A stretch of 64,000 nucleotides of DNA. It comes from Alentia gelatinosa. Lineage: Eukaryota > Annelida > Polychaeta > Phyllodocida > Polynoidae. Made by a program: the position numbers and the translations under genes. The DNA is taken from assembly GCA_950022655.1 (NCBI GenBank), contig OX465581.1, positions 36,179,300 through 36,243,299 on the forward strand. Reading direction: 5' to 3'. The notes beneath the pieces were generated by a model. The model worked only from the letters and a program-made list of their open reading frames with translations. It searched no databases and had not been told where the DNA came from. Shown here piece after piece: positions 46,401 to 58,632 of this stretch; the first letter of the stretch is position 1; each line of letters starts with the position of its first letter.

Positions 46401-49400
46401 GATAAACTGATAAATGGAAATATTTAAATCATACGTAAAGAAACATGCTGGATTTGATTCAAATTTCTGTGATTACAATATTCATTGCCATTCCCTATCC
46501 TACATTCTATCAGTGAGTCATTTCATACTGAACCAGATTTTGACACGGAAATCAGAATAATCTCAATTATATGCATAACAGTATCTAAAGATTACTGTAA
46601 ATATACAAGAAGAGAACCAACGAGTACTCTATATGGACTAGACATGTTCTAAAATATAAACCTTATCATATCTCACTCATCATAAGTTATGGGATGCATG
46701 TTACGTCATAGTCTGTAGAAAACAGAGATTAGGTTTTTATATCAATCATACACTCAACTTTGGCGTTAAGGTAAATCTAAGATATCTTCCAATATTGACC
46801 TGGTACAACCCAGAAGTAACCTTTTCTGACTCAATTCAGGAATATAGAGTGAAATAAGTCAGGGGTCCTAGATATATCATTTTGACCAACAAGCGATAAA
46901 TCAATGGGGGACAACGTTGTGGGGTATGGTATGAATATTCCGGTTATATGGGTTCACATGGATTTACTCACCCGTGACTGCTGTGGCGGGCCTGTGGTGG
47001 CCATGATCATGATGTCACGTGACTCCTGGAGCTCCTTCACGAAGGTGGACAGCGCAGGCACCATGGATAGGTCCTGTCAAAGGGCAACACATAAAGGTTT
47101 AAATGATAAATTCTCAATTAAAAGAAAATCAAGTAGGGAATGAATGACGATTAGGAAATAATTTATAGAAACTTAATCAATGTCTTAGAGATACAAATAA
47201 GCTCTCAGTTAAAACTGCACCCTTTCGACTTGAAGTAAATACTTCCATACTCTGTGTCCATTATGGAGGCATTTCTGAACAAGGCTATTTAAGACGACAG
47301 CAATATGATCTCTGTTTATATGCTGTTTAATTTGAAATGAGGGACCTACGCAAAGGTGATTAAACATAGAATAGCTTACCATCGTGTTCTCAATGCCGAG
47401 AAGTTTGAGTCGTGGGTGGGCAGCTGCCCCTTTGAGGATGGACTCTACTCCATCTGCACCAATTGGGTTCAGTCCAAGCTGTAGGGTCAAACAAACGTTT
47501 CACCTACGATTATTGTTATCAGTTGTTTTACCATCTGTTTAGAGAGAAAGCAAATTAAAGTAGATAATGAATTTCTTGATACTTATTGAAGTAGTCCCTC
47601 GGTGGTATGTATGTTTGATTCAAATGTTATTTAATACCCTACAACTACTAACACTTTATGGCACTGTAACCTTATAGTATATAAAAATAAGTCCGAGACC
47701 ATGTTTCAACAAGATCTGTTGGTCTCGTTACATAAAGGTTAACTTCTTTGGAATTGTTCATCTTCAATGCACACCAATCATAAAGAACCTAAATCAATTT
47801 TTCTAGTCGGATGCATGTCTTACCAGCAGGGTTTCAAGGCCTACATTCTTGGCCAAAGCCTTTCCGAGTATTTTAGCACCTTCTGGATTCATGCGGTTAT
47901 TGCTGAAAAATAACGTCAATGAACATTAGTCTCTTCAATTATCGAATTTCTTTCTCAATGTTGTAGATATCTCTGTGGTTGACAGATATTCTGTTGAATT
48001 CCTTGACTTTTGGATATCAAAGAGCGAGTAATATGATATTATTTGCCCCAATAAACATACGATATATGTATATTTGAGCTCGTTGTGCACAATATTTAAA
48101 ACTTGATGCAATTAACTACTAGTCCTTCCTCCAACTCTCTCAAATAATGATACATACCTTATATCTAAAACCTTGAGTGTTTTATTTGTCTTGAGCGCAT
48201 TGGCCAAGGCCACGGTACCTACATACGACAGACCGTTCCATGACAGATCCAAGATCTCTAATGCTGTGTTTTTCTGAAAATAGACCAGTATATCTTATTA
48301 TTATTTGAGATATCTAAAAAGGTGCAGATTATTATTAGCCTTAAATTGTATCTCAACTACCAACAATAGCTAACCACTGCAGTATTTAAGAGGCAATTGA
48401 CTATGATTTGTCATAAGCATCAATATCAACAGTCTAACCTGTCAGGACTTCCACTTGGCTACATCTCGAAATAGCTAACAGTGTATGGTTCTTCGTAACT
48501 ACGAAAAAAATGACGTAATGCAAAAATGCATCATTTACCTTAACCTTGATCGATATTCTCCAAAAATATTATTTCTATAATATATCAACATCATTACCAA
48601 TATCACGATCGGTGCCATTGTGTAATATAAATGAGATTGTATAAGTGGAAATACGCACAGCGCTGTGTTAATATTTCAAATAAAGTGGTGCACACTAATA
48701 CACTAATAGAGCATAGATCAATTTTAATTCTGCAGAGAACCAACTAGGAACTGCCTCCTAAACTCTAAGCAGGATGACAAAATATGACATTCTCTAATGC
48801 TATTTATCAAAATTACAAGTTTTATCCACTGAAATTGGCAACCCAGGGTGTGGCCTGGCAAAATATTTAAGAGGAGCTACAGTGAACATTGAAAGTTTAG
48901 AAAATACTTGCACTTACAGCTACAGCTTTAGCGATGGCAACGCCACCTTTCTCCCGTATAGAGTTCCAGCTCAGGTCAAGGTCAGCCAAGCCTATGTTAC
49001 CTGCCTGCAAAGAGCAAATGTTAAGGTAAGTGCCCATTAAGTATTGTCCGATTTATCAATATGGATTAGGGCATAGAATGACAAGTCAGCTAACTGATAC
49101 AATCCAATACATCAAGTCCTCAACCTACTCTGATATTACGGAAGCATTATCAAATAAAACAAGGTGAATTGCAAAAGGAGGTAATTGTGAAACAGTTTTG
49201 AGGGAGTTCAATTACTAGAGGTTTCCCTTTGTACAATTAGTAACACCCCCAGCAAAATATGACTGACCATGTATGTCAGCGCACGAGGTCTGCATATGGA
49301 GGTAAACTGAGCTATAATCTATAACATTGATGATCATGTTTTAAGATATCTCTCCATTTATCTGATACCAATCTCATCAACCCAAATCCAAATGTATAGT

Positions 49401-52400
49401 TTTTTTTCACGTAGAATTTCTTTTTCAAATTATGGCAGCAACTGAGGACTTTTACAGTATGAATTATTGTTTTACTGAAGATAAATGAGACGACAGAAAC
49501 ACAAAACTTTTGAAGGCAATGTGAAGTATAGTATGTGTATCATAAAAAGGAGACAGACTTACAATTCCTTGTGAGAGGTAAATTCCTCCGACCTCGCCGA
49601 ACTTGTTGTGACTGAGGTCCAGACAGGACAGAGACATGTTGTTCTTGAGGGACTCGGCGATTCTGCCTGCGTCCTCATCTGATAACTGGTTACCTGGACA
49701 CAAATAAAAGATGTGTTACAGCATGCAGGTAGAAAGACACGTGGAATATCCCGATACATACTGAAGAAGTGGCACAATTTTATTATTGACCGATTATAGA
49801 GTCTCCAGACCTATAGGACCTGTGTAACTCTCCGGGTGGAGAATACAAGTGCTCGTAATCTCCGCCCTATACAGAGCGGAGATTACGAAAAAAATGTTCC
49901 TTGTGTCCAAAATAGTGCATTTTCTCTTTTCTGGTGATCTAAATTTGCAATCCTAAATGATGAATACAGTATCACCTGGTTTCAGATAGAAGCGGTCATA
50001 ATCTCCCCAGCCTAGACTCTACGTAATAACCTCGCATTCGCTCGGACATTACTGCACGTCTAGGTCTCGGAGATTACGGCCACTTGTATCTGAAACCAGG
50101 GATATCACTTGCAAAGACGTGTCAAAGCGTACACAAATATCTTCGTTTTTACGATGTTGCCTTAATATCGTACGTAATAAGGAGGCCATCCAAAGGCCTT
50201 TCATTGGCAGACAACTATGCATATTAAACGGAATGAATGTTAGGAAGTCAGCTCATCCCCAGTCAGCACACTCATGTGATGATGAAATGGATATAATACA
50301 ATTAATTAGAATTATTTACATCATTTAGCTGTTCAATTTACATCACGTGGGATATTAGTTTTATATTCAGATACTGATCTATGATCCTTGACATTCGGTA
50401 TTAAAAAAAGAAACACTGATAAAAGTATCAAAAAGAGTTAATAACATCTTACCTTGTAAGGACAGCGTTTTGAGTGTAGTATTTGATTCAAGCATCTCTG
50501 CCATTTTTTCTGCTCCCTCTGATCGGATAAAGTTATTTGAAACATTCTGAAAAAGATGTCCATGACTCGTCTGTAACACACAGCAAGTATTTAACCGTAA
50601 TAACGTGGATAACAGCAGGATACGCAGTTTGCATAGGGGATACGAGTTCTGAATAAACCCGAAAGGAAAAACATTTTAACGATGACCGCTGTCGTATGCA
50701 AACCAAGGCTAAATGGAGCTGAGTTTGATAAATGGAGATTGATGAATAGCGAGAAAATCTGGTGAATACTATAAGGAGACATAGTTAGTGTGTCTGAATG
50801 AAATCTGTTCCGAGTTGATTTGGTTAGAAATATTGATCTCGTTCGAAGAACGCGGTTAATATTTCTAACCAAATCAACAAGGAATAGATCTCATTCAGAC
50901 GCACTAGGTCTTCTAATTATCATATCCCTGGAACGCATTAAAAAGCGCCATTTAAAAACAAGTCACCTGGTACGGAGTGAACGAATTATTAGTTCGTGCA
51001 CAGTGTGCAGAACGGAATCTGTACACCTGAGACATCCATGCACATGTTCATATTTTTAAAACAAGTAACAGTGATGACTTCCACTTACATCCAAAGATAA
51101 CATGCAGATACATAGGTATGAAACACTCAGGAATTTATTAGAAGGATTTCAACAGTTTTAATCTATATGAGCATACTGGGAGAAAGGCATTCAGACTCTT
51201 TAATCTATGAAGACATGATACCAAGCTTGTCCATTGAAAGTTTTTTTCCATATGAGAGGCATTGTTACATTTGGAAAATGTTCTATGATATTCGGGATTG
51301 TATCATTAAAGAAGATACTTACCAGGTTAACTATAAACATGTTGTCTTTGAGCGTATCTGCCAGTGCTGCAGCTCCTGACCCCTCAATGTAATTATCACT
51401 CAGGTCAATCTCCTCACACACCGTGTTTTTCTACAAGAAAGTGAGGATGACTTGTAGTCAGTAATGGAAAATGGGGTTGGGACCATCCATGAAGTATGTA
51501 CGCACTGAGTGTGGTGGTGGGGGCGGTGTCAACATTTTCGGACATTTTGCGTACATGCTCCTTTGTTCTATTGCGTACAGGATTGGGAGGGTGGGAGGTT
51601 AGGAATTTCGGAAATTCTGCATACATACTTTATGGATGGCCCCTTATGGTGAATCACTGTTGACTTGTATGAAGAGATCATTATGAATATATGTGTAAAT
51701 ATAATAAATATGATATTTGCGAAATAACAACAATGTAAAACTTGTATCTGGCGGGAAGGTACAGGCTTTACTCAAAGAAAGTATACCGGTTTGACCAGAA
51801 CAAACAACACATTATAGACTGCTTAATATTAGTAAATTACTCGGATCCGTTAACAACGGTAAACAAGCATGACGCCTTAACCTGGAAACCAGTAATACGG
51901 AAGTGAATATTTGTAGAGATACTATTTGCTGCCAGCTATATAAATGTATCGGTATATTTCATATACATATGATATACAAATATATTGCCATATATGGTAC
52001 ATATAGACACGCGTTTTAAACCTAAGTAAGAAATTGATAAATGATATTATTTGATCGATGTAAGTGAATAGATGAGGCCATAGGATGGTGAGTGGTGTTT
52101 GCATCTACCATCTAGCAAGGTACGAAAGCAAACACGGACATGAGTGCACTCGTGTGGGAAGTCAAATATTCCAACCCCGACGAAATACTAAAAGGGTACT
52201 CAACGTATCACTGTATCAGAGATCACTAAGCTGTTCACGATTAATCAAATAAAGTATTTGTCTAACGGCTAACTCTGTGTAAGCAGCATTGAGTTGCCTT
52301 GCATGATCTCTCTATTTACCGGGGCGTGACTCCAGTGCGGTACTGCAGTTGGAGAGAGAAGTATGGGTATTACAGCCTCGTAACGGGTTCAATATAAATC

Positions 52401-55400
52401 TTTATCCTGCTCCTAATAAAGATTGTCATAGGCTTAAAATTGAGTGAATGTATTCGATGGGGCGTGGCATAAAATGTTTTTTACGCAACTATTCATTCGA
52501 TAGGAAATCATGGAGACAGGATAGGATACATACACAATAATGACTGGTTTTGACTTTGTATACGAGTGGCCGTAATCTCCGAGTAGTTGACGCATAGTAA
52601 TATCCGAGCAATTAGCGAGGATATTACGTCGTCAACTACGAGGAAATTACGGTCACTTGTATACAAAACCAGTCGTTATTGTATTCATAACCCACCTACA
52701 AGATTAGTAACAAATCTATTGCAATAAAAATGTTTCTGTAATACATTTAGTTCCAGATACCACAGCACTGTTAACCATGGCAGTAATTCGGTGTAGACTT
52801 ACACCAATAATATAGTTCGCCATTAACCTGTGATTTTAGAATGCAAAGTATGTTATGACAATGATTCCTGATGGTAAATGAGATTATTATGATTGATTCT
52901 AAATAATTAGCATTGAATAAACATTCAAGAAACTTATTTCGAAGTACATGATGATTTGACCTCATTATGGACAGGACTATTTTTCCGGAATCTCCTGCAG
53001 GAGATTCTGACATGCCAGAATCTCCGGGTAGTTGTTTCCAGGTGCCCTATACATTTCCTATGGAGACTACGTAATCGGTGGGTAATAAATACTAAACGAC
53101 CCTTGGTGAGAATAAATATAGACTTAAGTAGCTGGTCTTTGCTCGTCTACTGCATCACTACACACACATGTAGCCTTGTTGCATAAATCCAATTGACTCA
53201 CACCTAGGGTAGTTTCTACTAAGTACATACACAATATTACCATGATTTCGATCTGAGTGGCCGTATTCTCCGCGTAGTTGACGCGTAGTATTGCGTAGCA
53301 TTAACTACAAGGAGAATACGGCCACACAGATCGAAAGTATGGTAATGTTGTATTTATTACTCACGTATTTTTAGATTTAAGCAATAAATATGATCGTTAG
53401 AAAACTTTTCAACGTAATTAAGAAGTTATGTTTGGGACTACTTTCATCTAAAAAATCCGTATCCTCCTAGGAGGGTACGGAGCTCCGTATCCTCCTCAGT
53501 AGCGATCTGTAATCTCCATAGGCTTAGTATGGAGACTCCGTATCAGGTGGGTAATAATAAATCAAACGCCTCTACCCATATCTCGTTATTTTGCACGGTT
53601 TTGTCTTTCTATTAGGTACTTAGGAAGCAAAGAAATGAAATTTGATGATGAGTACATTTATTCTGTTACATCAACTACATTTGAAAGCACCTTCTAAACG
53701 GTTGTATAAACCGATGTATCGACCCAGGATAAATAAAATGTTTAAAAAAGAATTTCTTTTGTATTGGGATTCAAACGCTATGATCCCTGCCTGAAGCGAC
53801 AATGCCAGCATTGAATATTTATGCACTGTGCAAAGGAAAGTATTCAACAAAGGAAAGGCTTAGGTACAACCATTGGCCACTTTACACTATAACATGCTTT
53901 TAGTGATAACACAACCTGGTATTTCTATTTAAATGGGATAGGTGAACTTCATTGAAAAAGGAATTAATGTGCAGAAGAATGTTTTTGTGTGATACGATAA
54001 GGCCCGTTTCCATTGGCCGACAAACACGGTGTAGATTCTCTGTGTCCTCCTAATAGCATATTTCCATTTTGTGTCAGCAGTGCTAAGATCCGTCGGTGGT
54101 TCCTGACTATATATATCGGCCAATGGGAACGGGCCTATAAAGAGATACCTATATGGCTGTTCCTTTCAGTCTCGTTGACTTGCAGAAATATCGTTTGGAT
54201 GTTAGAAAAAAGCTAATATTCCACTTTGCTGAGCTGTAATTTCTAGCTTTGAAATAGGTAAACTTTTTCAGCGGACGGCTCAGAGCATGTCAAACATATA
54301 AGTCTAGTGGCGGAGTTGGGAGTGTGTGAGGAAATATTGACAACAAAGACTGTTAAACACATGAATTAGGGAGACTAGGGTGTGGGAATATTGACCTCCT
54401 ACAACTAGGCAGTGGTGAGTACACAGTATACACTATAGTGTCATGTTGTCTGAGCGTGGTTTTCCTACTAATACCTACTTATTAGAATCAACGTAGTTGT
54501 CTTACCTTTAACGCCTGAGCTAATGGACGAGTGCCTTGCCCTCCTAGGTAATGATGCCGCATCCTTAGGTTTCCTTCACCCATATTCCGTAATAAATACC
54601 TGACGGGGACGATACCTGCAATCAGCATTGTGAGACCTTGACTTGTAGATATATCAAAAATGACTCTTATTCCGGCTTGGGATATGATCAGTCCACATGG
54701 ATCTCTATCAGCCATACGCCACTTGATATCTGTAAACTAAATCTTTTTAATGAATGAAAAAGATTCTTCCATTCTAAAGCATGCTTGCACGTGGTATATA
54801 TACGGTGCCTAAAGGTTAGAGTGGCCACCTAGACTTCCAGCTTGCTGCAAAAAGCTAATCCTTCACCCTCTACTTGTTATTCACTGTGATATTAGGAAAG
54901 GAGCAGAGTGCTAGTGTCTCAGGGTCTTAGAGGCGTGCCCAGCTGTCCATGACCAATAACTCGAGATCAAAATACCTTAAGTGCCAAAATATCACTGGTG
55001 CTTGATATGTTTGGATCTTTTATCAGGCAGCTGCAGAAAGGGTATGTTGACTGGGTGCATGTGGGTTACAGAAAACGATCCATAGACTGAATATATCAAA
55101 AACCTTTTGATAGTTACTTATTCATAATTCCACGCTCATTCATCAATAATGAACATACCACTTACTCCTAGTTTATTTGGGTTGGTGGCCCCTCCTCAAC
55201 TAAATGGGGTGTGGGGACCTCCCTTCTTCAGAATAGGACATTATATTAACCGTCTCACATTTAAAGTACAATAAATAGGCTCTTTGTTGGTGTAAGTGTT
55301 GAAAAACAAAATATCTTCTATATTATTTTCCGGTGACGAAAGACATCCTATACTAGAAGAATAGGAACTGCTGACTCTAGTTATATGAATTGATTCACTA

Positions 55401-58050
55401 GGATCAAGGAAAGGAACCATTGCTGGGTCATGGTTATTAACCGGATTTTATCAAGGATAGGAAGAATTGCGAGATCCCGGTTGTATGGAACAGGTGTGCT
55501 CTATCTGAACAGGCACTATATATGTACATATATTAGGGAAAACTCGATGAATGTCCATACGCGAGATGGCTCAATAAACATGTGCAACTATGTATATCTA
55601 TGAAAGGGTCTGCTCTACCGAACCGACAGTATGGCCACAACAGAGTACCACATGGCAGGCATAGAAGTCGGTCTGGTGGAGGAGGTCAATGCTCAATGGC
55701 AGATGCTACACTGTGATGAAACAGTAAAACCTAATAAATTAGCTTTTGCCGGGTATCTTCCAGCGGTTTCTGCATAGCCGCTCTAAACTGGGGCTGTGGG
55801 TTTGTACACTATAAGCATATTTGACGGATGCTCAATAGAGTCTGAATCATGGGCAGGGTGGAAGAGGCCTTTAGCTGAGCGACTGGGCTCTAATTCATAA
55901 TGCTAGCAAATAATTCATAAATGCTACTTTCTTAACTATCCACCATGAAGTATTTTGACTATCCACATACTTGAAAAAGCAATTTATTCAAACACTGGCG
56001 AATGAAAAAGTTACCTTTTTTGTGACATTTCTCCTCGTAAAAGAGTCCCCCTGTGGCATCTACTAAGGTTTCTTGGTCTGAAATAATTGGATATATATAT
56101 TGTCAATTTTGTATAGGATCACATGTTAAGGAAGAATTTGTCTTCAATCATTATCCTAACACATTGAGTATTTAGATACTACATCGACACATATTTAAAA
56201 TTATGCACAGGTCAGTACTTGGAAGCGAATCATGAATAGAGAACTAATACATGTCATTCATGGAACTATTTCATGAAATGTTCTTATCAGATAGCCCCGT
56301 AGGATTATTCAAGGAAAAGAGCTTAAGGTTAGAGAAATATATCAGACTGATTTTAAGAATCGCAACTGTTATTTCCAGTTGTATCAATATCTCATATCTT
56401 CTTAGAGGAAATCAAAGACTATGGCACAAAAGAAAACTGATATAACCAACACAAATCGGCACATGAATTATTGTTGGCAGTCGGCCTCTTATGGCTAAAT
56501 AGTTGATCACAGAATATGAATGGGAATGACATTTATGACTTCACTAAGTCTACACACATTGCTTTACTCTCCGTTCTCGGTTTGCTATTCTGTTAGTCAA
56601 GCTGTTGTCTCTCTATTCTCTGTCGTAACTACAACCCCCGTATTTGGCAACACTTAACTCTACGGACCTTTATATATATGACACATTTATTTGATTAGAT
56701 GACAATTTGGCTTACTTAATGGTCAGTATTTAAAGTTGCCTAGACATGTCTCTGCTGAGCCTCCATGTTGGCTCCATACAGTTTAACCAATATATTATGT
56801 GGTTAGTTTTGAAGTAACGTCTATGATCGCATATATTAGTCATGGTTGTGAGGATGAATCTGTACCTTATACGTCGACCTACATACAATGCGATGAGTAA
56901 TATTATGATATGACGTATTTTCCGTTCATTGGAATGACTGTATGATCAATACAGAAATGAACAAAGATTATATTTTAAAGATCTACAGAGTTTTGAATGA
57001 TATTCTATATGGCAGCTATTCTCCATTAAGATTGAATAAAAAATGCAATCCGGTGTGCCTAGATATTGAACACAAATTACTAGGGCAATATTTTACAGTT
57101 TGCCATGGGGAGTTTATATTAGAGGTTAACTATTTCAGTGTAATTCGCGACTTAAAAGCAGATGTTGTTACGTTTTATTTTCGTGAACATGAATATGAAT
57201 ATGTTCAAAATTTAATCATTACTTTCACTTATATTTAGCTTAGAATTTGGTTCCAGTATGTACAGTTGTTACTTGCGATTAATTGTCCCTAGTTAGAACA
57301 TCTTACTTATCTACTTTTCAAATGTTGGTATATCCTTAATGTTTACTTTGGGTTAAGGTCATACTTGGAAACATTCTTAATCAGATAGTAAACTCACCGG
57401 AAAGAGAAATCCATCACGATTAAAAAGATGAAACCAAAAGAATCTTATTCTCAATCTAATAGATAGGATCAGGTAAACTATTGTAGATTCCCACTTAAGA
57501 GGAGACTATTCATATTCTAGGTGAATGTTTATGTAATTACAGCACCTTATGCTTTAGTATCCCATTTCATGATAGACATATGATAGATATTGAGGAACAT
57601 ATATATTAGAAGATAACTAAATTAGAGAAAATACTGACATAGGTATCTCTGAAAATATTCTAGAAATGTCCTTATAATGAAGACGACACGTATTCATTGT
57701 GTACATATCGCTCTCTATTTCTCCTTCTATTTAGCACATAGCGATCAACTCATGCGAACCGCCATATTGCCCCCAACATCAAACAAAACAGCAGGTAACT
57801 AAGCTTATCAATGTATTACAATAGACCTTGATAGGAAACCTTATCCCCCCCTCTCAAATGGCGTAATCTTCCCGTTGCAAAGCAACTCGCTCATTCTCCT
57901 GGCAGATACTTGGTGCCACTTGGATTCAAAATGGAACAAAGGATCTTCTTGGAGACTGGAACTCTTACTGAGACCCTAACAGCTTATCAAGGAACTACGG
58001 TACGCTCTCCGTCCTATAGGAAGTGCAAGCATTGATGTAAAACTAACTAG

Positions 58051-58118
<68 letters not shown>

Positions 58119-58632
58119 TTTTTTTGTTTAGACATGTATATATACATCGACAGACATAATATATGTCTCATGGTTCTGTCATGAAGACCATGAAATTATA
58201 TTTCTGAACTTGAAAACAATGGGAAAATAGGTTGTTTTTTTCTTGGAAACATAGTTAAATCGACCTGAATGCAATCACTTGTAAATTATAGAGTTCAAAT
58301 GGAACCAGCGCCTTACCTGGAGGGAAGTCCTCTTCGAGATCTGTGTCGTAGTCGTCTGAGTTTACCTGCGGCCCTTCCGACCACTGTCGCAGCGTGTGTG
58401 GCTTGTTGGAAATCCGCCGATGACGAGACCGCTCGGTGACTTCCGGTTCCGGTTCTTCTTCGCTGGAGGAACTGGACGACGATTCGTCAGCTTCATCATT
58501 GTTGGTCACGTGAGCCTCTGGATGAGAGCGTATTGAGGTTAGGAAGACACCAGAGGTCATCCCGATCGTGGAGGGCATGCGTACTGGGCCCTTTGGGGGC
58601 GGCGTCCAGTCGGGGGAATCAGAAGACGCCAT
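43482..58632 (-). CDS. LRRC74-like leucine-rich repeat protein with EF-hand pair, 14 exons, 561 aa
   Basis: Exons in gene order: 58632-58317, 56077-56015, 54615-54506, 51430-51323, 50546-50453, 49693-49563, 49004-48918, 48273-48158, 47902-47824, 47478-47380, 47073-46972, 45457-45299, 44256-44195, 43641-43482. All junctions are GT-AG and phases close to a TGA. The first about 125 residues are disordered, with a serine run and acidic stretches. IVPVRYLLRNMGEGNLRM then begins the conserved core, followed by about eight ribonuclease-inhibitor-type LRRs of 28 residues (LDLSHNKF, LDLSWNSI, LDLSWNGL and so on). The two EF-hand loops are DKDGSGDVTLEE (463-474) and DADKSGTIEYSE (499-510), 36 residues apart as in a functional pair. 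A lysine-rich tail ends KTEVTVK. There is no signal peptide or membrane segment, so it is probably a cytosolic, calcium-responsive scaffold. LRR sequence and order fit animal LRRC74A/B. Exact orthology is not proven. Confidence 0.9.
44585..44905. mobile_element. family B TIR element
   Basis: Left end GGGTGTTCAATTGGGCTGGCT; the right end is the complement of a similar word (AGTCAGCCCAATGGAACATACC). Internal AACATGCTTATAGTA and TTGCCTGCTCCATTACA match the copy at 30481-30757. Short inner repeats AAGAGCGATTTT and AAAGTGTGATCGCTCT also pair. Confidence 0.6.
44975..45245 (+). mobile_element. hairpin-headed element, diverged subfamily
   Basis: A degenerate hairpin (CACAATATTGACTGACC to CAGGCTATATTG) precedes TTTTTATTATCCACCTTTTCC. 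The body has CCGTACGCA, CCGTATGCACCACC and CCGTATGCGC, and then a stem-loop CTCCCTATG...CTATGGACA. The closing border is not clear. It ends 54 bp from exon 12 of the LRR/EF-hand gene. Confidence 0.5.
45299..45457 (-). CDS. LRR/EF-hand gene exon 12: first EF-hand
   Basis: Encodes 53 residues including an entering helix (EDLFNQM), a canonical 12-residue calcium loop with D, D, S and E at positions 1, 3, 5 and 12, and the exiting helix. The donor is GTATGT. The second loop is in exon 13 and the first bases of exon 14. Confidence 0.9.
49795..50108. mobile_element. hairpin element with GTAATCTCC words
   Basis: A small perfect hairpin (CGTAATCTCCG...CGGAGATTACG, about 49855-49891) is followed by a long hairpin at 49970-50108. 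The long hairpin's arms run from ATCACCTGGTTTCAGATA inward to GTCATAATCTCC, with loop words AACCTCGCATTCGCTCGGA. Stem and body share the GTAATCTCC word. No clear TATTTATTAC border is visible. Confidence 0.6.
50764..50929. repeat. long near-perfect hairpin
   Basis: Arms of about 72 bp: TAGTGTGTCTGAATGAAATCT and GTTGATTTGGTTAGAAATATT on the left, complements on the right, loop GATCTCGTTCGAAGAACGCGG. The two oppositely oriented open frames starting MVRNI are the two arms read outward. Confidence 0.88.
51471..51648. mobile_element. short TIR element
   Basis: Left end GGGACCATCCATGAAGTATG with TACGCA; right end TGCATACATACTTTATGGATGGCCCC in mirror. Between them are GCGTACA words. It lies 41 bp outside exon 4 of the LRR/EF-hand gene. 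Confidence 0.75.
52534..53091 (+). mobile_element. hairpin-headed element, subfamily 2
   Basis: The long hairpin 52534-52682 (ACAATAATGACTGGTTTTG outer arm; GGCCGTAATCTCCGAGTAGT inner arm; GTTGACGCATAGTAATATCC in the core) is followed by TGTATTCATAACCCACC. The body has GGAATCTCCTGCAGGAGATTC and AGAATCTCCGGG, a stem-loop CCTATACATTTCCTATGG, and the end GGTGGGTAATAAATAC. Confidence 0.75.
53231..53563 (+). mobile_element. hairpin-headed element, subfamily 3
   Basis: Hairpin 53231-53350 (ACAATATTACCATGATTTCG outer arm; GGCCGTATTCTCCGCGTAGT inner arm; GTTGACGCGTAGTATTGCG core), then TGTATTTATTACTCAC. The body has CCGTATCCTCCTAGGAGG repeated, a stem-loop CTCCATAGGCTTAGTATGGAG, and the end GGTGGGTAATAATAAA. 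It starts about 140 bp after the previous element, in the same orientation. Confidence 0.75.
53999..54138. mobile_element. short TIR element
   Basis: Inverted ends AAGGCCCGTTTCCATTGGCC and GGCCAATGGGAACGGGCCT, 140 bp in all. The inner part shows no other structure. It lies in an intron of the LRR/EF-hand gene. Confidence 0.85.
57725..57830. mobile_element. family E repeat fragment
   Basis: AGCACATAGCGATCAACTCA, CCGCCATATTGCCCC, AAACAAAACAGCAGGT and TTATCAATG match the left part of 22036-22285. Confidence 0.45.
58054..58118. repeat. (AT)n microsatellite
   Basis: About 32 AT units in the first intron of the LRR/EF-hand gene. Confidence 0.95.

Noticed and set aside
50591..51059. Two opposite frames with similar N-termini (MVRNI)
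   Set aside because: They are the two arms of the 50764-50929 hairpin, not paralogous proteins.
54786..54960. tRNA-derived SINE (AGGTTAGAGTGGCCACC)
   Set aside because: An A-box-like word alone; no B box at the right distance.
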